Shown here piece by piece: positions 1 through 8,949 of a stretch of DNA of 64,000 bases. Origin of the DNA: Prosopocoilus inquinatus (lineage: Eukaryota > Arthropoda > Insecta > Coleoptera > Lucanidae); the NCBI GenBank assembly GCA_036172665.1, contig CM069877.1, positions 27,305,001 to 27,369,000 of the forward strand, in the 5' to 3' direction. Each line of letters starts with the position of its first letter. The first letter of the stretch is position 1. The translations under genes and the position numbers were made by a program. The notes beneath the pieces were generated by a model that was given only the letters and a program-made list of their open reading frames with translations, did no database searches and was not told the DNA's origin.

Positions 1-2
1 CA

Positions 3-179
3 AGAGGACCACGCAATTTCATAGCCGAAGAACTCTACAACGTAGAGGAACCCCTCGATATCCAATCAGAACTTCCCGACGAATATCCCATTGCTGACGA
101 CACCGAGCAGGACTATGAAGAAGCATACGAACATAACGAAAATTTTCAGGAACCAGCCTCGGAACAAACATTGACCTAA
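3..179 (+). CDS. gag: gag C-terminal tail (partial)
   Basis: An open frame enters from the left edge and stops with TAA at 177-179. It encodes an acidic tail rich in Glu and Asp. Its position just before the protease, and its overlap with the pol frame, identify it as the end of gag. No zinc knuckle is visible in the part present, as is common for errantiviral gag. The stop lies downstream of a slippery site, so pol is probably made by -1 frameshifting from this frame. Confidence 0.7.
   Translation, partial: RGPRNFIAEELYNVEEPLDIQSELPDEYPIADDTEQDYEEAYEHNENFQEPASEQTLT
140..146 (+). promoter_or_regulatory. Candidate -1 ribosomal frameshift site between gag and pol
   Basis: In the gag frame the sequence reads A AAT TTT, which fits the X XXY YYZ slippery rule. 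The pol frame (-1) opens right after its own stop TAA at 134-136 and stays open through 3808, while gag stops at 177-179. The overlap is therefore about 43 nt with the slippery heptamer at its start. A downstream pseudoknot was not modelled. Confidence 0.6.
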
Positions 180-226
180 ACTCAATTGCTAGTAGACCTA
201 AGTTACCTTTTATCACAATTCCCAGC

Positions 227-3200
227 ATGAACCTAAAAATCCTAATAGATAGCGGAGCCTCGAACTCGATCATTAACCCCGCACCGGCTCATACCTATTT
301 TAGCGACTGCATCTTCGAAAAACCCTTCACCGTCAAAAGCCTGAACCAAACCGTGACTGACAAATTGAACGTACGTTACCCCCTCTTCAAGGAATTCGGC
401 TCAAACAAAAAACTCGACTTTCACGTGATTCAATGGCATGACAGGTTTGACGCGCTAATAGGCAGCGAAGACTTTAAAAGGCTTTGCGCAAAAATAGATT
501 ATAAACAACAAACATTAGAAATAAACGCTGTTAAAATTCCATTTTTTATGGAACTTAACTCGAAAAACTTCGAATACCCCACGCAATCGGTCAATCACTA
601 CGTAAAGATCCCTGTGAATATCGAAGAAGGTGATGTCATCATCCCCGAAATAAAAATAGAAGACCTATGTTTACCAGAAGCAATAGCCCACGCAGAGAAT
701 GGGATCTGTACCATCCCATTTGAAGAAGAACGAGAAATCAAGGTCAACTTCCTCAATCAAATAGACGTACAACCGGTTTACAATGTAACCATGATGAAAC
801 CAAGAGCAGAAAACAAGAATTTGAGTATTCCCGACGTAATCAGAACAGAGCACCTCAACCTGGAGGAGAGAGCCGAAATAATATCCCTATGTAAAAAATA
901 CAAAGACCTATTTTATGACGAAAACTGCGACTTGACTTTTACCAACGCCGTAAAACATAAAATCCGAGTCGTCGACGAAGAACCCGTTTTTTGCAGATCT
1001 TTCCGCTACCCATATCACCTGAAAACGGAGATTCAAAACCAGATTCAAAAACTCCTAGACAACAAGATCATCAGGCCAAGCATGTCACCATACAGCTCGC
1101 CCGTGTGGATAGTGCCGAAGAAATTAGATGCAAGCGGAAAAAAGAAGTGGCGCCTCGTAATAGATTATAGAAAGTTGAACGAGAAAACCATCGAGGACAA
1201 ATATCCACTCCCGCGCATAGAGGAAATCCTCGACAACCTGGGAAAATGTACATACTTTTCCACCCTGGATCTGGCGCAAGGGTTTCACCAGATTGAAATG
1301 GATGAGAATTCTGTAGAAAAAACCGCATTCACTGTAAATAACGGTCATTGGGAATACGTCCGGATGCCTTTTGGTCTAAAGAATGCACCAAGTACGTTCC
1401 AAAGGGTAATGGACAACATCTTACGCGAACACCTACATAAATCCTGTTTCGTGTATATGGACGACGTCGTCATATTCTCGAAATCCCTACATGAACACAT
1501 GCTCCACATACGACAGATTTTTGACCTATTCAGAAAATATAACTTAAAAATCTCACTTGACAAATCGGAATTTCTCCGCAAGGAAACGGCTTTTCTGGGA
1601 CACGTCATAACACCCGAAGGCATAAAACCGAATCGATTAAAAATCAAGGCACTACAGGAATATCCACTTCCCAAGACCACTAAGGAAATAAAAGCCTTCT
1701 TGGGTTTAGTAGGATACTATAGGCGGTTCATAAAGAACTTCGCGAAAATAGTACAACCCTTTACAAAATGCCTGAAAAAAGGAGCTAAGATCGAAACGTC
1801 TCGCCCAGAATACCTCCAGGCCTTCCAATTATGTAAAGAACTACTGACCAACGCCCCCGTACTGGCGTACCCCGATTTCGAGAAAACATTTCACGTCACA
1901 ACAGACGCCTCAAACGTTGCAATAGGAGCAATCCTATCGCAAAACAATAGACCAATCTCATTCTATTCCAGGACCCTGAACAGTGCGGAAAAGAACTACT
2001 CCACAATAGAGAGAGAATTACTGGCTATAGTGGAAGCGACCAAACACTTCCGACCCTACGTCTATGGCAAGCAATTTGTCATAGAAACGGACCATAAACC
2101 GCTAGTGTGGCTGTTCTCCCTCAAAGACCCAAATTCGCGCCTAGTTAAATGGAGATTGAGACTAGAGGAATTTGATTATAAAATCCAATACAAGAAAGGA
2201 AAGGAAAACGTAGTTGCGGACGCTCTGTCACGAATAGAGATTAATACGAAAGAAACTCTGGAAGATGAACCAGACTCAGATCTACTGTCCATCCTACCCA
2301 ATATCGGAGAATTAGAGGAACTAACACCTGACGACTGTGACGAGATCCTAAACAGCAACGACAATGACAAACACGACAACGACAATACGAACACCGATAA
2401 CACACAGCATACGGCCATAGAAAACCCCGTCTTCACCATGCCAATCTCCGACAAACCCGTCAATCAATTCATGAATAGGCTGATAATAAACTCGGGAGAT
2501 CAATATAAAATCATATACAGAAGGCCATTTTCGAAACACAACTACGATATAACCATCAGAAAAGGGGAAGAAGAAGAAAATATAACGCGCGCGCTACAAC
2601 AAATTATCGATCCAAAAGCCGTGTACGGAATCTACTTCGAGGATAAAAACCTGGAGACCCCGTTCTCAGGAATAGCTCGAAACTTGTTTAACGATAAAGT
2701 CCAAATTATAAAGAGCAATACCCACGCCGCGGATCTGGAAAAAACAGACGATCAGAACAGGGTAATTAATGACTATCATACCAACAACCACAATGGGATA
2801 CTGGAAACATACAACCATCTGAAAACAAGGTATTACTGGCCAGATATGAAGACCCGGATTAACAAAAACATAAACGAATGCGAGACTTGCCTCATTAACA
2901 AATACGAGAGGAACCCTTACAAAATCCAACTCTCTGGACCAATGCTCGCGAAACGACCGTTTGAAGTAATCCATATAGATACGTTTGGGTTTGACAATAG
3001 TAAATTTCTAACTGTAATCGACTTATTTTCCCGGTACGCGCAAGCATACTTTATTGAAAACACCACAGGTATAACAATACTAAACAAACTCCGACATTAT
3101 TTCGCCCACCACGGCTACCCGAAGAAAATCGTATGTGACGAGGGCAAGGAGTTTAAAAATAATGTCTTCCAGGAATACTGTGACCTATTTAAAATTAACC

Positions 3201-3808
3201 TGCACTATACCACCAACTACAATAGCAATTCAAATTCTCCAGTTGAAAGAGTTCACTCTACCCTATTGGAAAAGGTGAAAATCGCTAAGTCACAGAATAA
3301 AAACGAGACGTCACAAAATCTAATGATATCCGCAATCCTAATTTATAATCAATCAGTCCATTCCGCCACGGGATACACTCCTTTCTCACTACTATACGGC
3401 CCCTTTGAAAACCTAAACGCTCATGAAATTGACTTAAAAAAGACTATTTACGAAACTTACAACGCGAAACGCAAAGAAGAATTACTACCGTTTTACGAAC
3501 AGCTGTATCACAAACAATTACAAAGAGGGACCGAAATATTAGAAAGAAAAAACAAAAACAAAGAACCCACCGTTGAAGTAAACGAGCCAATAGTATATTT
3601 CACGAGACAACGGATAAGGAAAACAGATCCATGTTACGACAAAGTAAACGTAACGGGAATAGATGAAAACAAGATCGAAGGCATAAGAGAGAATTCGAAT
3701 CGGCGTGCAAATATCCATAAGAGGAAGATAAAACGTATTAAGAAAAAATTTTCTTTGCAGGCTGACCTTGATGAGCCACAGCCAGGGCCTTCAAGTAAAG
3801 AAGATTGA
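227..3808 (+). CDS. pol: Gypsy pol polyprotein: protease, reverse transcriptase, RNase H, integrase
   Basis: About 1193 residues from the first ATG, but the frame is open from about 137, so a gag-pol frameshift start is more likely. The protease motif DSGAS lies at residues 8-12. Reverse transcriptase follows at about 240-500 with the catalytic YMDD near residue 410. RNase H (TDAS, then ERELLAI, ETDHKPL) is at about 555-650. Integrase has an HHCC zinc region (HTNNHNG to CETCLINK) near 845-890 and a DDE core beginning IDTFGFD near 920. The length and order match errantiviral pol. No internal stop is present, so it may be functional. It overlaps env by about 40 nt. Confidence 0.93.
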   Translation: MNLKILIDSGASNSIINPAPAHTYFSDCIFEKPFTVKSLNQTVTDKLNVRYPLFKEFGSNKKLDFHVIQWHDRFDALIGSEDFKRLCAKIDYKQQTLEINAVKIPFFMELNSKNFEYPTQSVNHYVKIPVNIEEGDVIIPEIKIEDLCLPEAIAHAENGICTIPFEEEREIKVNFLNQIDVQPVYNVTMMKPRAENKNLSIPDVIRTEHLNLEERAEIISLCKKYKDLFYDENCDLTFTNAVKHKIRVVDEEPVFCRSFRYPYHLKTEIQNQIQKLLDNKIIRPSMSPYSSPVWIVPKKLDASGKKKWRLVIDYRKLNEKTIEDKYPLPRIEEILDNLGKCTYFSTLDLAQGFHQIEMDENSVEKTAFTVNNGHWEYVRMPFGLKNAPSTFQRVMDNILREHLHKSCFVYMDDVVIFSKSLHEHMLHIRQIFDLFRKYNLKISLDKSEFLRKETAFLGHVITPEGIKPNRLKIKALQEYPLPKTTKEIKAFLGLVGYYRRFIKNFAKIVQPFTKCLKKGAKIETSRPEYLQAFQLCKELLTNAPVLAYPDFEKTFHVTTDASNVAIGAILSQNNRPISFYSRTLNSAEKNYSTIERELLAIVEATKHFRPYVYGKQFVIETDHKPLVWLFSLKDPNSRLVKWRLRLEEFDYKIQYKKGKENVVADALSRIEINTKETLEDEPDSDLLSILPNIGELEELTPDDCDEILNSNDNDKHDNDNTNTDNTQHTAIENPVFTMPISDKPVNQFMNRLIINSGDQYKIIYRRPFSKHNYDITIRKGEEEENITRALQQIIDPKAVYGIYFEDKNLETPFSGIARNLFNDKVQIIKSNTHAADLEKTDDQNRVINDYHTNNHNGILETYNHLKTRYYWPDMKTRINKNINECETCLINKYERNPYKIQLSGPMLAKRPFEVIHIDTFGFDNSKFLTVIDLFSRYAQAYFIENTTGITILNKLRHYFAHHGYPKKIVCDEGKEFKNNVFQEYCDLFKINLHYTTNYNSNSNSPVERVHSTLLEKVKIAKSQNKNETSQNLMISAILIYNQSVHSATGYTPFSLLYGPFENLNAHEIDLKKTIYETYNAKRKEELLPFYEQLYHKQLQRGTEILERKNKNKEPTVEVNEPIVYFTRQRIRKTDPCYDKVNVTGIDENKIEGIRENSNRRANIHKRKIKRIKKKFSLQADLDEPQPGPSSKED
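3749..3760 (+). promoter_or_regulatory. Candidate env splice acceptor
   Basis: A pyrimidine-rich tract TTTTCTTTGCAG ends at 3760, 10 nt before the env ATG at 3771 and inside the end of pol. Errantiviral env is known to be expressed from a spliced subgenomic RNA, and this acceptor fits that plan. The donor would be in the part outside the window. Confidence 0.5.
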
Positions 3809-5477
3809 AACGAACGGATTTTACCCAGAAACTTTAGGATTAGTTAAGTTTGTAAACCACTATCATAAGTTCTATTTTTACTTTAATATAAGCGAAATAG
3901 AGGTAAATTATTATAAGATATTAAATAATTTAGTCATTTTAGAAACCAAAAGTACAAATACCTCAGCACAATCATTAATCGCCGCCCTTAAAGAAAATTG
4001 CAATAGAGTCGAACAACAATTATCGAAATTTAGTCAACGCACAAAACGCGCGCTTGTGAACGCCCTAGGAACGGCCATAAAATACATTACGGGTAACCCA
4101 GACGATAACGACCTAATAGAAATAAACGATAACATAAAAACTTTATATAAAAATCAAGAAACTATCATTAAACAAGTAGGAAAATACAGCTCTTTCGCAA
4201 ATCATATCACACAAAGGTATTCTAGAGATTTGCTGACCATTCAAGATAACATAAACTCTTCACTGAATGCCGTACAAGAAACGAACAATGTTCTCGCGCT
4301 CCAAATTACTATTCAATATAATAACTACCTTTGTTCGAGACTTCTCGACACTCTATATAGTATTGAGAGAACCATTTCATTAGCGCTTCTAGAGACTCCT
4401 AATTTAGAAACAATGACCGATCAAGAATTAATCGAAATTATCAACCACCTGAAATTAGTTTACAGCCCGGAAGAATTGCTCGAATTTGATAACATACATG
4501 TCTTTAAAGTCTTAGAGCTTTCAAAATTCCGCATCATTTCAGCAAGTAAAGTTTTAACGTGTATACTGTATGTACCCGTCCTAAATCCTTTTCCATATCA
4601 ATATTCAAGAATTTATCCAATTCCTAACCCGTGGAACAGCGTCTTATTGCCACCAGCGAAATACCACCTTAAAAGTGCCAAAGAGGAACTGTGGACAGAC
4701 GAAAAGTGTGTGTCGATCGAAAATCAAGCTGTCTGCATCAATAAACCACGCGAATCTGAGTGTTCTCTTAGCCATAAGAATAATTGCACCTTCTCCGTAA
4801 CTAGCAATAATTACGAACTATACGCACAGTTAAGTGACGGCCAAGTCCTAGTGTCCTGTAAAGGCGACGTAGATGCCGTCGAAGAATGTCCACATAACAT
4901 TAATCACGTAAAAATTAAAAATAACGCAGTCCTATCCTCAGAGAACAACTGTAAATTAATAATAGCAGACCACACGTTTGAAAATGTATCGAGTAACTTC
5001 ACCTTCGACTTCTCGCCTGAAATTACTTATTACAAAGCCAATAAAATTGTAAGCTTGCGAATAAAGCATTTGGATGATATTAATAACCTAAAATCAGAAG
5101 CAAAAACGCTAGACAATAATATCCTTATTAATCCTATAATACATGTAACGCATTTTTCTATTACCGCCATAATAATAATTGTATTGAGCATTTGCATTTG
5201 CCTCTATTTATGTAAGAATAAGATAAGCCACGCGATCAAGAAGAAAAAGAAGCTCAGCATCAGAAAGAAGAGGGCCTCCCGCTGCAATACACCGAACAGT
5301 CCGAGGACGTCCTGGCTTAAGGAGGGAGGAGTTATGTGCACGATAATAGAACGCTCCTTAGAAATCACGGCGACGTTCAAGGAATATTCCGATTTCGGAA
5401 AGTTCCAGAACACCAAGGACCGAGAGCTATATATAAGCAGGGCTCACCCTTCTTGGGGCATTAAGTATTCATTTTAG
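3771..5477 (+). CDS. env: Errantiviral envelope-like glycoprotein
   Basis: About 568 residues, starting at the ATG at 3771, just after a splice acceptor. A dibasic furin-type site (RTKR) near residue 90 is followed by a hydrophobic Ala/Gly-rich segment, as in fusion-type envelope proteins of the baculovirus F/errantivirus group. A cysteine-containing ectodomain follows, then one strong membrane span at about 463-485 and a basic tail. No clear signal peptide is seen at the N-terminus, which may come from an upstream spliced exon. The reading frame does not stop before the polypurine tract but runs about 50 codons into the 3' LTR. The call as env is firm; whether it is functional is unknown. 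Confidence 0.85.
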   Translation: MSHSQGLQVKKIETNGFYPETLGLVKFVNHYHKFYFYFNISEIEVNYYKILNNLVILETKSTNTSAQSLIAALKENCNRVEQQLSKFSQRTKRALVNALGTAIKYITGNPDDNDLIEINDNIKTLYKNQETIIKQVGKYSSFANHITQRYSRDLLTIQDNINSSLNAVQETNNVLALQITIQYNNYLCSRLLDTLYSIERTISLALLETPNLETMTDQELIEIINHLKLVYSPEELLEFDNIHVFKVLELSKFRIISASKVLTCILYVPVLNPFPYQYSRIYPIPNPWNSVLLPPAKYHLKSAKEELWTDEKCVSIENQAVCINKPRESECSLSHKNNCTFSVTSNNYELYAQLSDGQVLVSCKGDVDAVEECPHNINHVKIKNNAVLSSENNCKLIIADHTFENVSSNFTFDFSPEITYYKANKIVSLRIKHLDDINNLKSEAKTLDNNILINPIIHVTHFSITAIIIIVLSICICLYLCKNKISHAIKKKKKLSIRKKRASRCNTPNSPRTSWLKEGGVMCTIIERSLEITATFKEYSDFGKFQNTKDRELYISRAHPSWGIKYSF

Positions 5478-5558
5478 TTGTAGAACTAGTGTGTATTTAT
5501 TCAGTTTGAAAAATAAAGCATTTTTAAAAACACATCTTCGCGAGTTTTGAACATAATT
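5330..5558 (+). repeat. 3' LTR of errantivirus, with polypurine tract at 5319-5330
   Basis: The tract AAGGAGGGAGGA abuts AGTTATGTGC, the expected start of an errantiviral LTR. Inside are a TATA box (TATATATAAG at 5428-5437) and a polyadenylation signal AATAAA at 5511-5516. The LTR ends ATAATT at 5558. Only one LTR is in the window, so divergence cannot be measured. Confidence 0.75.
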
Positions 5559-7005
5559 ATATGTTAACATGCTTGCACGCTTCAAGGTTAATTTGTTTCT
5601 TTTTCTTGTTAGTATATTGTCATAAGCACTGAATGATCTTTCTGTAGCAGCTGTTGTTGCTGGCATACTCAAAACAGCCTCCGCAACATACCCTAAGGGA
5701 ACATCTTTGCGTATTCCCCTCCAAAAGGTTATAAATTTTATATTTTTATTTTTGGCAGACTCTTGAACTAAGCCTATCGACCAAAATCCAGTACCAGCTC
5801 TGTAATCGGCAATATTTTCAAAAATAGCATTTTGATCTATATTTGGTAGATGTAGTGCTAATTTGTGTATATATTGGAGCCCTTCTAATTTATACTTGGA
5901 GTCCAGTATATGTGCTGCATAATGAATTGCTTTCATACACATTCTTTTCCGTTCAGATACAAACGATGCAGCTGTCTTTTCCTCTGATTTTAAAGGTGGT
6001 GAAAATTGCAGTTCTCTTGAAAAATATCATTAATTTCTTGAAATGCTACAGCTACTTCACTTACTTTCGGACTGTCGCTTTCCAAATCATTTATCCATTT
6101 CTTAAGTGGTGTCGGAAGCCTAAGAAATGCGTCAATTCCTGTCGAAAATACATCGTCACTTAAAATATTATTGAAATTTTCTTTCTCTAGCAACTCCTTA
6201 TAGTCTTCAGATATTGCAAGAGATTTCAAAACTCTTTTATTTGTTTGGAAACTCTCAAAACTTAATAGGATGGAAGCCCATCTTGTAACTACCGGTAATT
6301 TCAATGATGATTTGGAGATATTTTCTGATATTTTTTCAATCTGTACCCTACGGAATGCAGCCAAAAGAACAGATTTTGGTTTTATGACTTTTATAATTGT
6401 CGTAGCTCGTTTTAATAATGTATCTGTCGACTTAAGTTTTACAATATCCGTTATTATTAAATTGAGTGTATGCGCTGCACAACCGTAAAAACAAATCGGT
6501 TGCTCTTTGTATTTTATACTCAATAATTCCCAAGTTTTAGTCATGTTTTTTTGCGTTATCAGAGCAAAAGCCCAGTATTTTGTCTACTACTAATTCATTG
6601 AAAACTAAATCGACCTGCTCTGCAATGTATTCGGCGGTATGTCTATTTTCGCCTGTTGCTATGGTCTTATAAAAGAATTTCCGGCGTAGTGACAAAAACG
6701 TTTATTATGCTTTGGTGTTTTATATCAGTCCAGGAATCACATTGAACTCCATACACAAGCGTCGAATTCAGATGATTTTGAACACCCAATGTTACCTCTT
6801 CATGAATTTCGTTTAGTAGTTTTCCAGATAAAATGAATCGTGATGGAAGTTCTATCGCAGGTCGTATGTATTTTAAATAATCGATCCAATACGGATTATT
6901 AATCATACTTAGAGGAGTTGCGGTCGCAAAAAATGCTCTAGCTAATTTAGTCCAAGAAACTTTAATTTGTTCCGGTGTAATAGTATCAATATATTGGCCA
7001 ATAAA
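5559..7005 (-). pseudogene. hAT-superfamily transposase remnant
   Basis: Three minus-strand open pieces follow one hAT transposase in order. At 6667-7005 are the ARAFF and CDSWTD regions; at 5990-6544 the CAAHTLNLI block and catalytic-domain middle; at 5559-5942 the C-terminal dimerization domain (PATTAATERSFSA). Stops and frameshifts separate them. The N-terminal BED zinc finger is absent. The extreme C-terminus is cut by the errantivirus LTR, so the hAT was there first. Confidence 0.85.
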
Positions 7006-7082
7006 TGAGTTTTATTTCTTGTTTTTGTGTGTCATCTAGGGTAGTTAAAAGGGTGGAAGACTCGCTTGCGGGCGTAGACAAG

Positions 7083-7170
7083 TTCGACCATCTTACCTGA
7101 AATAATCCGCACGAGGCAAGGGTTGCGGATTATCTGCAATACGAGTTCGACCACCACCATCTGACAGGTA
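7083..7170. repeat. Small nested hairpin in non-coding spacer 7006-7289
   Basis: ATAATCCGCA (7102-7111) and TGCGGATTAT (7124-7133) form a perfect 10-bp stem. An outer pair, TTACCTG near 7094 and CAGGTAA near 7164, is also inverted, and the phrase GTTCGACCA occurs twice. The origin is not recognised; it could be the end of a short DNA element. Nothing else is visible in 7006-7289. Confidence 0.5.
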
Positions 7171-7289
7171 ATCTGAATCTAGGCATTAGAAACAGGAAGG
7201 GTGAAATAAAACAAACATGTGTTGAAAAACAAATCAATGTACTAAATTTTTAATTGATACACTTTTAGCAAATTGCATTTTGGTAACAG

Positions 7290-8035
7290 ATTTGTGAATG
7301 TATCATTTATCAATTTCCTGTTGCAAATAATCAATTTTTCTTTTAATATCCGGCCTAATTTTTTTAACAAAATTGTTAGCCGTATGTATTTTAATATATA
7401 CTTCACTTTGAAAATTAACTAAAATGTCTACAAATTGATGAAAATTAGGATGTGAATTGTAAAAATTTTCATAAACTTAGCATGGAATCATTTACATGCA
7501 TTAGTGGTTCGGCACATAGACGCAGAATTACATGCCCAAATAGCGGGAGGAAAAAGTGCATCTTCAGTAATATAGTTTTCTAACACATAATCACAAAATT
7601 CAATTACTCTTTCGTTATGAGGTATAATTTCAAATAACTCTAGAGCATAAAAATCACCGACATCTTGCGAATTCAAGTATGGGAGACCAAAAAAGAGTTT
7701 TAAAAATTGGCCAATATAAGAGTTATCGTTCTCATAATCTTTTGACAATCCTAAAGCTTGAATTTTTTTATACCAATTTTGACAAAGATAAAATTTACAG
7801 CCATTTAAAACAACGTTGGGCTACGTTACCCGAATAGCATTATGAATTGCTATTTCAAAATCTACAACTACCTTTTTTGGTTTTAAATTTAAAACAAGAA
7901 GGGAACAATGATGCACTAATTTTGTGAGAACTTTTAGATAAGTTTCCGTCTTCTTGTCACGTAACAAACAAAAAACTAATGGTACATAGTACCCTCCTTT
8001 GTAGCCATGGATCGTAATCATTTGACAGAAAAATT
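7290..8035 (-). pseudogene. MULE-type transposase C-terminal remnant
   Basis: Minus-strand pieces at 7821-8021 and 7488-7748, and a degraded tail to about 7290, resemble the MULE transposase domain and C-terminal region common in insect genomes. Seen are a CLLRDKK stretch, VVVDFEIAI with a catalytic acidic pair, and a later FFGLPYLN...VGDFY block. A TGA and frame changes interrupt it, and the N-terminal part is missing. Identification rests on remembered family patterns, not an alignment. Confidence 0.65.
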
Positions 8036-8067
8036 TGGAGCAATATTGGAATGTTCAATGTAACTTG

Positions 8068-8157
8068 AGCGGTAGTAAGATGTCGCTATTTTATATGTTC
8101 GTATTTTTATAGTTATAAAAATACGAACATATAAAATAGCGACATCTTACTACCGCT
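8068..8157. repeat. Perfect 43-bp-arm palindrome at the left edge of a repeat element
   Basis: Arms 8068-8110 and 8115-8157 are exact inverted copies around a 4-nt loop (AGTT). The outer part of each arm is the end of the repeat family (AGCGGTAGTAAG...TATATG). The inner 13 bp are flanking DNA, not element. The palindrome therefore includes host sequence, as expected from a hairpin-mediated inverted duplication at an element end. Confidence 0.85.
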
Positions 8158-8937
8158 TTTTGACCTAACATTGCAGTAGGATAGACAAATTGAAGCGGGA
8201 TTTGCTCCTAATGAGTCCCCCATGCAAGGCGGCCATGCTTGCTGTCAAAGCATAATGAAAGATTTTAGAAAAATATTGTGCAAATCGTTTTTGATTGCAG
8301 TGAGAACCTCGAGCAGCCTCTGGACAGCTGTTTCAGCCCTGCTTGGAGCTTCTTCAGCAGAAACGTAGCTCGACATTCCCACTGCAGACCAAAAACGATT
8401 TGCCCAATTTATTCGCAAATGCGATGTAAGAATGATGAACATATAAAATAGCGACATCTTACTACCGCTTTTTGACCTAACATTGCAGTAGGATAGACAA
8501 ATTGAAGCGGGATTTGCTCCTAATGAGTCCCCCATGCAAGGCGGCCATGCTTGCTGTCAAAGCATAATGAAAGATTTTAGAAAAATATTGTGCAAATCGT
8601 TTTTGATTGCAGTGAGAACCTCGAGCAGCCTCTGGACAGCTGTTTCAGCCCTGCTTGGAGCTTCTTCAGCAGAAACGTAGCTCGACATTCCCACTGCAGA
8701 CCAAAAACGATTTGCCCAATTTATTCGCAAATTCCCACTGCAGACCAAAAACGATTTGCCCAATTTATTCGCAAATGCATTTGCGAATAAATTGGGCAAA
8801 TCGTTTTTGGTCTGCAGTGGGAATGTCGAGCTACGTTTCTGCTGAAGAAGCTCCAAGCAGGGCTGAAACAGCTGTCCAGAGGCTGCTCGAGGTTCTCACT
8901 GCAATCAAAAACGATTTGCACAATATTTTTCTAAAAT
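8128..8937. mobile_element. Modular palindromic repeat element, copy 1
   Basis: Two direct units of 312-bp period run from 8128 to about 8730. The second half then turns round: the centre between 8777 and 8778 (AAATGCATTT) starts an inverted copy that ends at 8937. A 44-bp block at about 8687-8730 is tandemly duplicated just before the centre. The open frames here are shadows of the repeat. The flanks carry ATAAAAATACG at 8115-8125 and again at 8938-8948, a likely target duplication. No terminal inverted repeat homology is seen between the two end types. Copies 2 and 3 lie at 21867-22341 and 60029-60418. Confidence 0.75.
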
Positions 8938-8949
8938 ATAAAAATACGT

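Larger units (their letters stand above)
1..5558 (+). mobile_element. Errantivirus-type Gypsy element (env-bearing), 5' end outside window
   Basis: The order gag tail, pol, env, polypurine tract and 3' LTR shows a Gypsy-family LTR retrotransposon with a third env-like gene, the errantivirus layout of insects. The 5' LTR, primer site and most of gag lie left of the window. The 3' LTR runs 5330-5558, starts AGTTAT and ends ATAATT, and is followed by ATAT, a plausible 4-bp target duplication of the errantivirus type. pol and env are open over their visible length, so the copy looks young. It sits in the C-terminal end of a hAT transposase read on the minus strand. Confidence 0.9.

Noticed and set aside
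1071..1680. Minus-strand frames opposite Gypsy pol
   Set aside because: They are shadows of a strong plus-strand coding sequence with RT and RNase H motifs.
8128..8937. CRISPR-like array
   Set aside because: Only two 312-bp units, no short repeat-spacer pattern, and an animal genome context.
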